The notes beneath the pieces were generated by a model that ran no database searches, was not told the origin of the DNA, and saw nothing but the letters and a program-made list of their open reading frames with translations. This document shows, in pieces, positions 42,241 to 58,700 of a DNA stretch of 64,000 nucleotides. The DNA comes from Corella eumyota (lineage: Eukaryota; Chordata; Ascidiacea; Phlebobranchia; Corellidae), in contig OY720103.1 of the NCBI GenBank assembly GCA_963082875.1, positions 11,656,001 through 11,720,000 on the forward strand. Direction: 5' to 3'. The position numbers were made by a program, and so were the translations under genes. Each line of letters begins with the position of its first letter. Positions within the stretch are counted from its first letter, which is position 1.

Positions 42241-44427
42241 AAATAATTTTTTATGTTCATATTTTACAGAACATGAAAGACATATGTTGGTTCTTAGTTA
42301 ACATACTTGTTTTTAATGTTTTTGTTATGATAAAAAATTCTAAGTGAATTTTTCTGATAAATTATTATTTCCTGTTATAAAATTTTTTTTGATGTTAATT
42401 TGTTGGCAAAAACAAAAACATTAAACTAATGGTTTTATAAAGAACTTACCACAAGATTTTAAATTGATAATTACTAGTCCATGGCTTGCCCTACAGCATT
42501 TGAATTGTTGTGATAACTAATACAGCTCATGATAATATACCCGAGCACCACATATGGTATTTTATTTATTCTGTGGGCATATTCATTGGACATATGTGCA
42601 AAAGGTTTACTATTTTAAATTTATTATTCTTTTTATATTTTTAGGTTATTTAAATATGAAAAAATGTAGTTTTTTATAAATTTAATTAGAAATTCTTCAC
42701 TTATAAGTGGATGTCTGGCTTCAGAACAAAGATAAATCTTTATTGTTGTTTCGTTCGGAGAGGACAGGCCAGATGACCTCTCAATATGACTGGTCACAAG
42801 GTGGCAGTATCGATCGTGTAAGTGAGGAATCCATTAATGAAGAAGCAGAGGCCAGCTATGGGTTGCTTAGCAACCAACGGGGCAGAGTCAGCGAAGGTAA
42901 ATCAATTTACTTTTTTTATGAAAAATATAAAATTAGAACCTTAAAAGTTGTTAAATTAGAAAAAACTCAAAAATATTTATTTAATTTTTAAAAATAAATT
43001 AAAAAAGACAATGTCTTATCTTTCAAGTTATTAAGTATATATTTAAAAAAACAAATGTTGTTTATTGAAGATAAAGATAAGTGCTACTATGATAAAATAA
43101 CTTCAACCACAAGCCAGCAGCATTGAGCAAACTAACTCCTTTGTTGTTTTACTTTGCAAAAATTTGTAATTTGTTAAAGATTAAGCTCTGAGTTATGCTT
43201 GCTTTGTTGGTTTAGTTACTGTAACTGGTCATAACCTAATATGGTTTAAAGTCCAGTGCTAAAAACTAGTATACATAAATGCATTAAGAGTAGTTTATTT
43301 AAAGGTATTTTATGTTAAATTAGATTTATTTGTGTGTGCAATTAATAGATTTGTTTGTGTGTGCAATTAATAGATAATGCAAGTCTGCATTTAAAATTTA
43401 ATTTATAATTACAAGTTTCACTTTTATTTAAAATTAAAGCTATTTCCGTGATAGGTTTTTTTAACTGTATGTACTTTCAGCTTTTTATAACTACTCGTGC
43501 CTCTGTTTTCTTATAATATTGCAGTTTAAAAAATAGATTGTTTTGCTGTTAAAGTTTAGATAAATATGTTAAAATATATCACACTCACTTTTATATATTC
43601 CAGATATGGAATGCATAATAGGAAAGGGATCTCCTGATGAACTTCTTTGTATTGGGTATAAGAAAAATCATTGGAAATTTGTACTCAGTGTACTGGCTAC
43701 CGTAAGTTTTTAAATTATTTTCTAAAATCTTTTTTTGGGTGATTTTTGTTAAACTAATTCTGACAAAGATTTTTAATGATAATTGCCAAAGTTAAATTAC
43801 AACTTGAAGTTCTTTTTTATTACAAGTAGCACACATTGCAAAAATTTATTTATTTTTCATGCAATTTTTACGGTGTTTGTCTTTTTAATTTTGACATTTT
43901 AAATTTTCAAATCAGTTGACCAAGTAGGATCAATTGTGAAACTATAACATAATAATTTATTACTATTTTACAACAACATTTTATTGCCTATAAACTTACA
44001 TAACCTATTTATTCTATAAACTATTTTAGAATACTCAATAATTTAAGTATTTAAATTTCAAATCACAATTAGATATTGTCTGGTGGATTCCTCCTTCTTG
44101 TATTTTATTGGAGAGAAGATTGGAGATTGAAATGGACGCATACAGTAACAACTTTAAATCAGTCAACTTCTGTTCTCCTACAAACTACTGACGATACTAA
44201 TCAGGTTTGTAGATTTTTGTATGGGTTAAAAGCTTGTCTTATGGTTATGGTTTTAATTGTTATAATATGGTTGCAACTCTCAACTAATATTCGCCTGTGA
44301 TAGCTTACCCATGCATCACAAACTGCAGTTTACACCATTTGCCATTGAGCATGGCATTTATAGATAGCTCAAACACATCCTATCTGCACGCTCTTCTTTA
44401 ATAAAATACAAAAACCTATCACCTTAA

Positions 44428-44802
44428 AGTAAAAAAAAGATTGATTTGCAAAATAAAAAAAGTAAAAAAAGATTGCTAAAGTAAAAAAAAGTAAAACAAG
44501 ATTGCTAAAGTAAAAAAAAGTAAAACAAGATTGCTAAAGTAAAAAAAAAAGTAAAACAAGATTGCTAAAGTAAAAAAAAGTAAAACAAGGTTGCTAAAGT
44601 AAAAAAAAGTAAAACAAGATTGCTAAAGTAAAAAAAAGTAAAACAAGATTGCTAAAGTAAAAAAAAGTAAAACAAGATTGCTAAAGTAAAAAAAAGTAAA
44701 ACAAGATTGCTAAAGTAAAAAAAAGTAAAACAAGATTGCTAAAGTAAAAAAAAGTAAAACAAGATTGCTAAAGTAAAAAAAAGTAAAACAAGATTGCTTT
44801 GC
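44428..44802 (+). repeat. 29-bp A-rich minisatellite in ATPase intron 3, copy 4, first array
   Basis: About 11 units. One unit has two extra A residues. This array is part of the 637-bp block that is repeated immediately downstream. Confidence 0.85.
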
Positions 44803-45064
44803 AAAATAAAAAAAAATTGGCTGCATTGATTAAATCTTGTGAAATATAACTACAATGGATTAATAAATGAATAGCATTGTTAAATAGATACCTTATATTT
44901 AATAATATTCCAAACTGGCAAAGTTATTCGCCTGTGATAGCTTACCCATGCATCACAAACTGCAGTTTACACCATTTGCCATTGAGCATGGCATTTATAG
45001 ATAGCTCAAACACATCCTATCTGCACGCTCTTCTTTAATAAAATACAAAAACCTATCACCTTAA

Positions 45065-45376
45065 AGTAAAAAAAAGATTGATTTGCAAAATAAAAAAAGT
45101 AAAAAAAGATTGCTAAAGTAAAAAAAAGTAAAACAAGATTGCTAAAGTAAAAAAAAGTAAAACAAGATTGCTAAAGTAAAAAAAAGTAAAACAAGTTTGC
45201 TAAAGTAAAAAAAAGTAAAACAAGATTGCTAAAGTAAAAAAAAGTAAAACAAGATTGCTAAAGTAAAAAAAAGTAAAACAAGATTGCTAAAGTAAAAAAA
45301 AGTAAAACAAGATTGCTAAAGTAAAAAAAAGTAAAACAAGATTGCTAAAGTAAAAAAAAGTAAAACAAGATTGCTT
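45065..45376 (+). repeat. 29-bp A-rich minisatellite in ATPase intron 3, copy 4, second array
   Basis: About 9 units. This is the second copy of the array, made by the tandem duplication of the surrounding intron segment. Confidence 0.85.
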
Positions 45377-47056
45377 TGCAAAATAAAAAAAAATTGGCTG
45401 CATTGATTAAATCTTGTGAAATATAACTACAATGGATTAATAAATGAATAGCATTGTTAAATAGATACTTATATTTAATAATATTCCAAACTGGCAAAGT
45501 TAACTTAGGACTGGGTTAGAGTAACAGTTGTTACTTTATGTTTAGGTGAAGTCAACCTTTCCGTATCGGGGATAATAAGTACATAAAAATATTTTACTTT
45601 ATTAATTATTGTTACATTTTATTTCAGAAATTTGTTGCTGAAATTAATGTAATGTCGTCAGAGCTGGCTTTACTTATCTCCAATAATTATCCAGGATCTG
45701 GGTAAATTAATTTAATATTTTATTTATATCAAATCTCTAAATTATTGCAAAATACTTTAAAAATAACTTAGTTAGATTATGTTAAACTAACAACACATCT
45801 ATTACATAAATGTGTTAAGTGTTTTAATTGGGCTAAGTATTGTTAAAGTACTTATCAGTTTATATTAGTTTTACTAGTGTTGGTGTTTTCTGGGTAATCT
45901 TTTTAAGTTATATAATATATGCATACAGCTTTTAAATTAAAAAAAATTAACTTTTCTTTTTTTTAATTTTTTTTTTGCTTTGTAAATAAATATTTATTAA
46001 AATTGAATTAATTGATATCCTAAAACTTGATTAAATTTGTTTATTTTTAAACATGCAGAAACAATTATGGAAGTCAACAAAATGATGAGTTTAAATATTT
46101 TCAACATCATTGTTCGAAATATATTTGGAATTTTGAACAAAATGTAAGTGTTTACCTTGTTAGATTGACAATTATTTTGTATTTGTTTATCCTTTACGTT
46201 ACAAGGCTGATGTTATAACTTAAACATAGAGTAACATTACTTACCCCGACCCAGTCTCTTCTGTTATTCTGTTGACCTAACATAAAAATTTGAAATTGAA
46301 ATTATAAATAAAGGAACAAAATTAAAATAAAATTAATTTTTAAGGTAAGAACTGAAAGAGTTAACCTCCATAAAATGGTTGAGTATCACAACGAGACTAA
46401 AGTTATCGTCCAGCGCCAGGATTCAAACTCACAGTCTGGAGTTAAACAAATTGAGGTCAGTACATTCCACTTAACAATAACTTTAAAGTTTTTTATTCTT
46501 ATATTATCAAGGACAGAGATTTAGGGATAATTTTTTACTTTTTTCAATAGATGGTTTCATGTTTTGGGACCAACATTTTTAAAATTAAGTTTGTGCCAAT
46601 TTTGTCATTAAACACATTTTTTTTAGTAATTTTAGTGATTAGTTTTAAATAAAAAAGGAAAAAGTTTAAGTTAGTTAAGCTTTTGTATTTTGTAAATTGC
46701 TTTGCAATATAAAATTTGTTTTATTGTAAAAGTTGTTCTTAATTATTTACAAATTAATTGTTAATTTTTTCAGGTTTGGAGCAAAGAATTGGTTCCGGGC
46801 GATGTGATTATAGTGCCACCTAATGGAATGTTGTTACCGTGCGATTCTGCTCTTGTGTCAGGTACGACTGCTTTAAGACTAAGTGTTTTAACATTTTTGT
46901 GTCAAAAGAAATAATTTACCCAAGCACCACAAATGGCAGTTTTTAAAGTCCTCTAATGTAAACATGTCCATTTACCACCCCATATATATACAAAGTTCTT
47001 TATTTTTTATACGGAATTTTATTTCTACTTGAAGTCTGATATTGTGGTATGCCGGT

Positions 47057-47221
47057 CATGGCGATGGATTACGGGCCAATAGGTTTCAGGTTCGAGCCGC
47101 ACCAATGCCACACTATTTACCCTTGAGCCCAGTGTTTACAGATAGCTTAAACACACCAAAAGGTTTCAGGTTTAAGCTGCACCAATGCCACACTATTCAC
47201 CCTTAAGCCAAGAGTTTACAG
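47057..47221 (+). repeat. 80-bp minisatellite in ATPase intron 9, copy 4 (about 2 units)
   Basis: Same repeat, two units, beginning with the tRNA-like GGTTCGAGCCGCACC segment. Confidence 0.8.
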
Positions 47222-47464
47222 TACATTCTTTTCCCAATAATATAAAAACCTATCAACTTTAGAATATATTGGAATATTATCATTGGATAACTTTAACTTA
47301 CAGGAACATGTATTGTGAATGAAAGCATGCTGACAGGAGAGAGTGTTCCTGTAACTAAAACACCACTTCCCAGCAGTGAGAGGGAGATGAAGAACTTTTA
47401 CACCACGGAGGAGCATAAACGTCACACTCTGTTTTGTGGAACCCAAGTTCTTCAAACAAGGTAA

Positions 47465-47957
47465 GTAATACCTGAGATCCTGGGTTTGATTCCCACTGCT
47501 GGTATGTTGTAGCATCCTTAAGTAAGACTTGAGATCTTGGGTTTGATTCCTGCTGCTGGCATGTTGTAGCATCCTTGAGTAAGACCTAAGATCCTTGGTT
47601 TGATTTCCACTGCTGGCATGTTGTAGCACCCTTGAGTAAGACCTAAGATCCTTGGTTTGATTTCCACTGCTGGTATGTTGTAGCATTCTTAAGTAAGACT
47701 TGAGATCTTGGGTTTGATTCCTGCTGCTGGCATGTTGTAGCATCCTTGAATAAGCCCTGAGATCCTGGGTGTGATTCCCACTGCTGGCATGTTGTAGCAT
47801 CCTTGAGTAAGACCTAAGATCCTTGGTTTGATTCCCACTGCCGGCATGTTGTAGCATCCTTGGAAAAGCCCTGAGATCCTGGGTGTGATTCCCACTTCTG
47901 GCATGATGTAGCATCCTTAAGTAAGACCTGGGATCCTGGGTTTGATATTTACTGCTA
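47465..47957 (+). repeat. 57-bp minisatellite in ATPase intron 10, copy 4 (about 9 units)
   Basis: Same 57-bp repeat. A 232-codon antisense open frame runs through it and is a by-product of the period. Confidence 0.85.
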
Positions 47958-50702
47958 GATTTTAAAAGATTTTAATGTTATTTTTATCAATAAAATAAAC
48001 TTAAAAAAACAATTGTAATTTTAACTATAACTCAACAAACTTATCTAAATAAACTTTGGGTATTGGTAATTTTTACTATGTCAAAACCTAAATATCGGCA
48101 TTTTAAAAATAAAATCTACTTGGGTTTTATCGTGGTGAATTGGTGAAAGCAGTGGTGGTTCGAACAGGTTATCATACAGCTAAGGGAAGACTGGTTCACA
48201 GTATTTTGTATCCAAAACCAGTTGATATGAAGTTACTGAGGGATGCTTACACTTTTGTGTTTATACTTGCCCTTATAGCTATGTGTGGGTTCATATACAC
48301 TGTTATAATACAGGTATTTAAAATAATTTTTTTTTTTTTTTTTTTTGCTAATTTTTGACAATTTTATTTTTTATGATAACAGTTTTTTTTTTTTTATTTT
48401 GACTTAAATTTGGTATTTAATTACTTTTTCTACAGCCTTTTTACATTAACATTCTATTTATAATAGAGCTTGGCAGACATATATAAAAATATATCAAAGT
48501 TATAAGCCTGCAAGATGAATAAAACTGCCATTTGTAGTGCATGGGTAAATTATCAAAAGCAAATTTCATTTCAAAGTTGTGACCATATTACAACAATTAA
48601 AATCCCAACCATGGGGCGGGTTATTTACTAGTATTACTTGATAATAATGAGCACAACAACAGTAGTTAAAAGCAACTAGCTATGCTGCCAATTTAACCTT
48701 TTACTTTTTACTTACATATATGTGTTAACAATGTTTTCCTATACAGCATTTGCAAGGGGAGTCTGCTCGAGATATTGCTTTCAATGCGATCGACCTTATC
48801 ACAATTTCTGTGCCTCCTGCCCTACCATTAGCCATGACAATTGGAATCATCTATGCTCAGATGAGGCTTAAGAAACAGAGGATCCACTGCATTAGTCCGC
48901 AGAGGATTAATATTAGTGGACAAGTGGGTGGATTTTTTTCCTACTATTTTTCCACCTAAACTTCTAGGTTAAATTTAACTGCTGTTATGTTATTTGTTAG
49001 GTAGTGTGTTAAACAATGATTAATCCAAACTATAAATATAAGTTGATACATGGACATTATATCTACATAAATTTATGGGTTCAATCCCCTTTGCTTCCAA
49101 GCTATAGTCCCTTTAAGTAAGGTAATAATATAAGTGGTAAGAACTCCTGCCAAACCCAAAAACACTTAACAGATTATTTATTGGGCAATTATAAACTGTA
49201 ACAACACAAACTACCAAAGCCAACTTAAGACTGGGTTGGAGTAACAAATGTTACTCTATGTTTAAGTTGTGAAGTCGACCTACTACATTAAGGATAAATA
49301 AATATTAAAAAATAGATATTTTTGCCAAACAAGACTTAAATCTAGACAGAGGTAACAGAAGTATCTTTAACATACATTTTCCAAGTCTAGGTTTAAATCC
49401 TCTATAAAATTTAAATATCAGTTTATTAATAACTTGAATGTTTTTAAACAGGTCGACGTTGTTGCATTTGACAAAACTGGAACTTTAACTGAAGATGGAT
49501 TGGATTTAGCTGAAGTAATTCCAGTTAACCACGAACTACCACAAGCTGAAAACAACTGCAAGTTCAAGGAACCAATTCAAGCAGAAAACTTAAAATTTCA
49601 ACTTGGTTTGGACGATAAGTTGTTACATGGTATGTTAACTTGTCATACTCTAACTACCATTGACGGGCATCTAACCGGAGACCCTCTGGACCTTAAAATG
49701 TTTGAAGCAACAGGATGGAAGCTAGTTGAACCATCAGTAAGTATTAAAAATTGATTTTATAATTTAACGACATTTTTGTATTCTAATAAAGTTTTAATAA
49801 AAAATTAGATTCTAATAATTTTTTAGTTTTTTTTTAACTACAAAAAATTATTAATTTATTTTAATAAAAAAATATTTTAAGCAGTTTGAGGCAATTTAAC
49901 TTTGGTGGTTGTTGAACTCTGGACCCCAGGTCTTAGTTTTTCATTAAAAAATAACATGGTAGCAGTAGGAATCAAACTCAGGATCTCATGTAGTAGTGTG
50001 ACCTATACTACTGCACCAAGGATTTAAATAGTTTCATTAAACCCAGAGTTTTATTATTAGATTGAGGATGAAAGTAAGTACGATCAACTTCAAACGACCT
50101 ACGTTCGACCTTCAAATAATTTACTTAAAGACCAAAAATCTTTTCCTGATTCTACTGCATCACTGGCGGTAAGTTGAATGTATTTATTCTTTAAAAACAC
50201 TTAAAAATGTTGTTTAGCCAAATACAAAATAAGTTAAGACCTGTGAATTTATAAGATTTAACCTGGCTTAGCTAGGCTTTTTGTTCTCTTATAAAAATAG
50301 TGTTTTTTATGTGAAAAGGTCAACTTCACAACCTAAACATAGAGTAACATCAGGCAATTGTGCATTTAAATTACCGGAGCAGGCAACTAAATTTAAAAAA
50401 TGCAGGCCTACTTGATACTATTTAGGTAATGAAGTCGTTAGTTAATTATTTGCTTAGAACAAAAGTACGTTTAGTGACATAAATTTAATGTTGTTGCGTG
50501 TTTACCAATGTATATATAAACAAACTATAAACATTTAACAAACTAACTGCTGTGCTTTTTACTGTAACACGGACGCTAGCCTAAAAAGCTAAACAATGGA
50601 ACCTACTAAACGCTTGTTTACTTCTTTAAAGTCAAGACGACATTTTTTTGGGTTTCCAATAATTATTAAAACATACCATAAACATTAATGTTGAATATTT
50701 GT

Positions 50703-50708
50703 TTTATT
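50703..50708 (-). terminator. Candidate poly(A) signal of tubulin copy 4
   Basis: AATAAA on -, about 165 nt after the stop at 50870, homologous to the sites of copies 2 and 3. Confidence 0.35.
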
Positions 50709-50869
50709 TCTATGGCTTTAATTAAGAAAGTTGGCTACCAAATTAATTGCAAAGAAAATCAATAACAAGTGAAATTCTAAAAAAACTAAATGGCTAGTAG
50801 TGAAATATTTTATAATTATTGACAGTGAAATATTTAAATATTCACAGGTTTTACTAAGGATATTTTTAA

Positions 50870-53355
<2,486 letters not shown>

Positions 53356-54169
53356 TTTGATGAGTAATTTTTTTTTTTTATTTTGGTTTAGTTAGTAGTT
53401 GAAGTTGAAACGTAAAATAATCGCTGAATAGCTTGTTGACAGTTAAATGCCTTTTGCTAATTCAAAGTGTGTACCAACCCCATTCGCTATTCTAAACAAT
53501 AAAAAACAAATATTCTATTGATCGATATTCTAAAGATTCGTTGGGTTGTGATGTCATTATTAGTATTGTTCGCAACAGCTTGTGTTCGTAATACGATAGT
53601 GTTTGGTTGCACGTGATGTCAGAGAATTGCTGGGGTTAAGCTGTGGGAGGCTTTTAAGTTAATGAAATTACTTTGTCTTTCTGTATTTAATTCTTTGCTG
53701 ATTTAATTCCTTAGCTTTTATGGGAAAATATTTATGTTTGTTCTTTTTATATATTTGTTAAAATTATTTAAAACATATGACGCCCTATTTGTGAAATCGG
53801 CCCATATAAATATTAGTAAAAATGATTGGCAATAGTTAAAAACCTAAAATCGCAAAAAAATTGTTTTATTATTAATATTTTATTCGTTTTTAACAAATAT
53901 TTTGTAGTTGGCTGATGATTTAAACAAGAATAGCGGTTTAAAATTGCTTAACCAAATGAATCACAATTTTTTTTGTAAATGTTAAGAATATAATCTTAAA
54001 GTTGAATAAATAAACGCTCCTTTGTTTTAATAAAACGACAAATCTTTTTAAAAACATCGTTTCCATAACAACTGGTATGTAGGAGTAACAGACTGGATAT
54101 TGAATTACTTACAAATGTTGATGAAACCACGGGCAAGTAAAAACTGGTTCGGTGTTAAACAAACAAGTT
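53356..54169 (-). promoter_or_regulatory. Upstream region of alpha-tubulin copy 4
   Basis: Homologous to the other three regions. CACGTG is at 53610-53615 and overlaps TGATGTCA. It precedes the WBP4 fragment of unit 5, so it could in principle act in both directions. Promoter role inferred. Confidence 0.4.
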
Positions 54170-54722
54170 AAATCAACAAACCGAGTCACCTTCGTTACTA
54201 AGCGAGAAAATTAAATACTTCTATTTAATTTATATTTATTTATCCTCGATGTGGAAAGGTCGACTTTACGGCCTAAACATAGAGTAACATCAGTTACTCC
54301 CACCCAGTCTTAAGTTGCCTTTAACAGTTTGGGATATTATGGATTATGATTGCCCGATAATTATGCTGCTGATTAAGTGCTGGCTTTGTTGGGACCAACG
54401 CATTAATTTTTTTTAAAAACATAATTCATGTTTATTATTAATTGTTAATTAATTAATTTTACCAGTTTAACAATAATTAATTCGTCGAATTTAAGACTGG
54501 GCTGGTTTAACGAAGTCACCATTAATGATAAGCAAATAAGAATCTTTTAGCATGAGTATACTACCTAACTGCCCGCACTACGGGCTTTTTGTTTTACTTA
54601 TTTAAATTTAACTGGTTACTATTACAGTGGTTGTCGTAATATAGTTGCAACGAAAATGGACTTTTCGCCAGTTAGAGATATTATTGATTATAAATGCTCT
54701 CACGAAAAAAAGTAAAATTTAG

Positions 54723-55217
54723 AATGAGTTTAATCAGAAAGCGGATTATTTTCTGAGAAAAATGGAGAAGGAGGCAACAAAGAAATATCGAGAAGATTTA
54801 AAAGGGCAAGGATACAGTGACGAACAAATTATAAAAATGACCGCAAGTTCTTCTACGACAAAACCGAAAAACAAAACCCAAAAACCTAAAAGTAAACCAA
54901 CATTAAACTCACATCGAAGCGACCCAAAAACTGTAACTAAACCATCACAAATAACCGTAGAAACAGCCCCAATATTAACTCCTACTTCGACGACGGGTCA
55001 CCCCTACGAAAAATGGCAAACAGTTTCTGAGATTCCAAAACAAAAAACTTTGAACCAAGTTACGTTGAAACCTGCCGCTCCTAAAGAAGAAAAAATAGAA
55101 TTTGCAGAGAAGAGAATAATTAATGTTGACTCTAGTTCTGGGCCAACTGCTTTTAAAAAAAGGAAAACCGACTCTAACTCTAAATCAAGAAGTATTCGAA
55201 AGCGAAATACAGATTAA
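54723..55217 (+). CDS. WBP4: WBP4/FBP21-like C-terminal fragment, copy 5
   Basis: The frame is open from the TTTAG acceptor before 54723, with the first ATG at 54762 and 151 codons to the stop at 55215-55217. The order of WBP4 landmarks is the same as in copy 1: a MEKEATKKY helix, PYEKWQ, a lysine-rich FKKRK block and a final RKRNTD. This copy lacks the small tail duplication of copy 1 and the frameshift of copy 4, so it is probably nearest the ancestral fragment. Zinc finger and WW domains are absent, so it could not bind proline-rich ligands as full WBP4 does. It lies about 0.5 kb upstream of ATPase copy 5 on the same strand. Confidence 0.6.
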   Translation, partial: NEFNQKADYFLRKMEKEATKKYREDLKGQGYSDEQIIKMTASSSTTKPKNKTQKPKSKPTLNSHRSDPKTVTKPSQITVETAPILTPTSTTGHPYEKWQTVSEIPKQKTLNQVTLKPAAPKEEKIEFAEKRIINVDSSSGPTAFKKRKTDSNSKSRSIRKRNTD

Positions 55218-55749
55218 AAATAATTTTTTATGTTCATATTTTACAGAACATGAAAGAAATATGTTGGTTCTTAATTAACATACTTGTTTTTAATGTTTTT
55301 GTTATGATAAAAAATTCGTAGTGAAATTTTCTGATAAATTATTATTTCCTGTTATAAAACTTTTTTGATGTTAATTTGTTGGCAAAAACAAAAACATTAA
55401 ACTAATGGTTTTATAAAGAACTTACCACAAGATTTTAAATTGATAATTACTAGTCCATGGCTTGCCCTACAGCATTTGAATTGTTGTGATAACTAATACA
55501 GCTCATGATAATATACCCGAGCACCACATATGGTATTTTATTCTGTGGGCATATTCATTGGACATATGTGCAAAAGGTTTACTATTTTAAATTTATTAAT
55601 TCTTTTTATATTTTTTTAGATTATTAAACTATAAAAAAAAATGTAGTTTTTTATAAATTTAATTAGAAATTCTTCACTTATAAGTGGATGTCTGGCTTCA
55701 GAACAAAGATAAATCTTTATTGTTGTTTCGTTCGGAGAGGACAGGCCAG

Positions 55750-58700
55750 ATGACCTCTCAATATGACTGGTCACATGGTGGCAGTATCGATCGTGTAAGC
55801 GAGGAATCCATTAATGAAGAAGCAGAGGCCAGCTATGGGTTGCTTAGCAACCAACGGGGCAGAGTCAGCGAAGGTAAATCAATTTAATTTTTTTATGAAA
55901 AATATAAAATTAAAACCTTAAAAGTTGTTAAATTAGAAAAAACTTAAAAATATTTATTTAATTTTTAAAAATAAATTAAAAAAGACAATGTCTTATCTTT
56001 CAAGTTATTAAGTATATATTTCAAGAAACAAATGTTGTTTATTGAAGATAAAGATAAGTGCTACTATGATAAAATAACTTCAACCACAAGCCAGCAGCAT
56101 TGAGCAAACTAAGTCCCTTGTTGTTTTACTTTGCAAAAATTTGTAATTTGTTAAAGATTAAGCTCTGAGTTATGCTTGCTTTGTTAGTTTAGTCACTGTA
56201 ACTGGTCATAACCTAATATGGTTTAAAGTCCAGTGCTTAAAACTAGTATACATAAATGCATTAAGAGTGGATTATTTAAAGGTATTTTATGTTAAATTAG
56301 ATATATTTGTTTGTGTGTGCAATTAATAGATAATGCAACTGCATTTAAATTTTAATTTATAAATACAAAGTCTCACTTTTATTGCAATTTAAAATTAAGA
56401 CTATTTGTGATAGGTTTTTTAACTGTATATACCTTTAGCTTTTTTTTTTTTTTGTTTTTTTTTGTTTTTTTTTTAATTTATAAAAGTCCTAGCTACTCGT
56501 GCCTCTGTTTTCTTATAATATTGCAGTTTAAAAAATAGATTGTTTTGCTGTTTGAGTTTAGATAAATATGTTAAAATAAATAACACTAACTTTTATATAT
56601 TCCAGATATGGAATGCATAATTGGAAAGGGATCTCCTGATGAACTTCTATGTATTGGGTATAAAAAGAATCATTGGAAATTTGTACTCAGTGTACTGGCT
56701 ACCGTAAGTTTTTAAATTATTTTCTTAAAAATTTTTTTGGGTGATTTTTGTTAAACTTATTCTGACAAAGATTTTTAATGATAATTGCCAAAGTTAAATT
56801 ACAACTTTAAGTTCTTTTTTATTACAAGTAGCAAACATTGCAAAAATTTATTTATTTTTCATGCAATTTTTACGGTGTTTGTCTTTTTAATTTTGACATT
56901 TTAAATTTTCAAATCAGCTGACCAAGTAGGATCAATTGTGAAACTATAACATAATAATTTATTACTATTTTACAACAACATTTTATTGCCTATAAACTTA
57001 CATAACCTATTTATTCTATAAACTATTTTAGAATACTTAATAATAAATATTTAAATTTTAAATCACAATAAGATACTATCTGGTGGATTCCTCCTTCTTG
57101 TATTTTATTGGAGAGAAGATTGGAGATTGAAATGGACGCATACAGTAACAACTTTAAATTGTTCAACTTCTGTTCTCCTACAAACTACTGACGATATTAA
57201 TCAGGTTTGTTGGGGGTTTATTATCTGTGGTAGGTGATAGCTTGTTCTACGAACTGTATTTCAATTGTCATAGTATAGTCACAACTCTATACTAATATTT
57301 GCCAGTGATAATTCGCTCACACACAACTGGCGGTTTTATTTATAAGTCTATCAATTGGACATATGTTATATATAGATATATCCTTAATAAAAAGATTTCC
57401 AACTTTGCAGAATTGAAAACTTGACTGCTCTGGGTAATCCTTGTGGCTTTTATAACTGCAATGGATAAATGCATTGATATTATTGTTTAATAAGCAATTA
57501 TAATCATTAATATCCCAAACTATCGAAGGCAACTCAAGACTGGGTTAGAGTAACAGTTGTTACTTTATGTTTAGGTGAAGTCAACCTTTCCGTATCGGGG
57601 ATAATAAGTACATAAAAATATTTTACTTTATTAATTATTGTTACATTTTATTTCAGAAATTTGTTGCTGAAATTAATGTAATGTCGTCAGAGCTGGCTTT
57701 ACTTATCTCCAATAATTATCCAGGATCTGGGTAAATTAAGTTAATATTTTATTTATACCAAAATCTCTAAATTATTGCAAAATACTTTAAAAATAACATA
57801 GTTAGATTATGTTAAAATAACAACACATCTAATACATAATTGTGTTAAGTGTTTTAATTGGGTTAAGTATTGTTAAAGTACTTATCAGTTTATATTAGTT
57901 TTACTAGTGTTGGTATTTTTTGAGTAATCTTTTTAGGCTATATAATATATGCATACAACTTTTAAATTAAAAAAAATTAACTTTTCTTTTTTTTAATTTT
58001 TTTTTTTGCTTTGTAAATAAATATTTATTAAAATTGAATTAATTGATATCCTAAAACTTGATTAAATTTGTTTATTTTTAAACATACAGAAACAATTATG
58101 GAAGTCAACAAAATGATGACTTTAAATATTTTCAACATCATTGTTCGAAATATATTTGGAACTTTGAACAAAATGTAAGTGTTGTTAATATATATATTTA
58201 CACAGTTTAAGTGGTCAATTTTCTATCTTTATCCTCAATGTGGGAAGAACAACTTGATGGCCTAAACATTTGCTTTTTATAGTGTTGGATCAATTATATA
58301 TTGGGTCTTAGTTTTATTGGCTAAGTTAAAAATTAGAAAATTGTTGTTCTGTTATATATTTTGTTATCTTTATTCTTGAAAAAAGTCTTGAAACCCGTAT
58401 TTTAAAATTTCATATTCTTTTGTGTAATATCTGCCTTGTATTGTGTGGTTTAAACCATAAGGTTTGTGAGGAAAAAATATTTGTTTTGCAATTACTTAGA
58501 AAGCAAATGAAAATTTCTTTAACTTGATGACAGGTTTATAAACAAAAGATTTTATTCTTCTATTGTATATTATTTTCATGTTTTTAATATTTTGGGTATT
58601 TTTTAAACATTTATTTATCCTCGATATGGGAAGGTCAACCTTATGACCTAAAAAAGAGTAGCATCAGTTATCCAAAGTAAACTTTAGTAGTTTAGAATAT

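Larger units (their letters stand above)
44289..45490 (+). repeat. Tandem duplication of a 637-bp intron segment in unit 4
   Basis: The sequence starting ATTCGCCTGTGATAGC at 44289 recurs at 44926, directly after AACTGGCAAAGTT. The duplicated block includes the 29-bp minisatellite. Units 2 and 3 have a single copy. Confidence 0.85.
42773..50168 (+). pseudogene. P5B-type ATPase (ATP13A2/3-like), copy 4, lacks exons 6-7
   Basis: Exons: 42773-42896, 43604-43701, 44073-44204, 45628-45701, 46059-46143, (exons 6 and 7 absent), 46345-46455, 46774-46861, 47304-47460, 48124-48313 (no AG acceptor before it), 48747-48923, 49452-49736, 50061-50168. Start ATG is at 42773. A deletion joins intron 5 to intron 7 at about 46258. 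The 294-nt coding loss keeps frame but removes 98 residues, including the LNPFYVFQ membrane segment. Exon 11 is preceded by TTGG, as in copy 3. TGES, PPALP and DKTGT are encoded. Probably non-functional. Confidence 0.87.

Noticed and set aside
47216-47914. Antisense open frame of 232 codons with repeated [15 protein letters not shown]-type motif in unit 4, and similar frames in the other units.
   Set aside because: It runs through the 57-bp minisatellite. A period divisible by three and free of stops gives open frames on both strands in every unit. Nothing beyond the repeat supports a protein.
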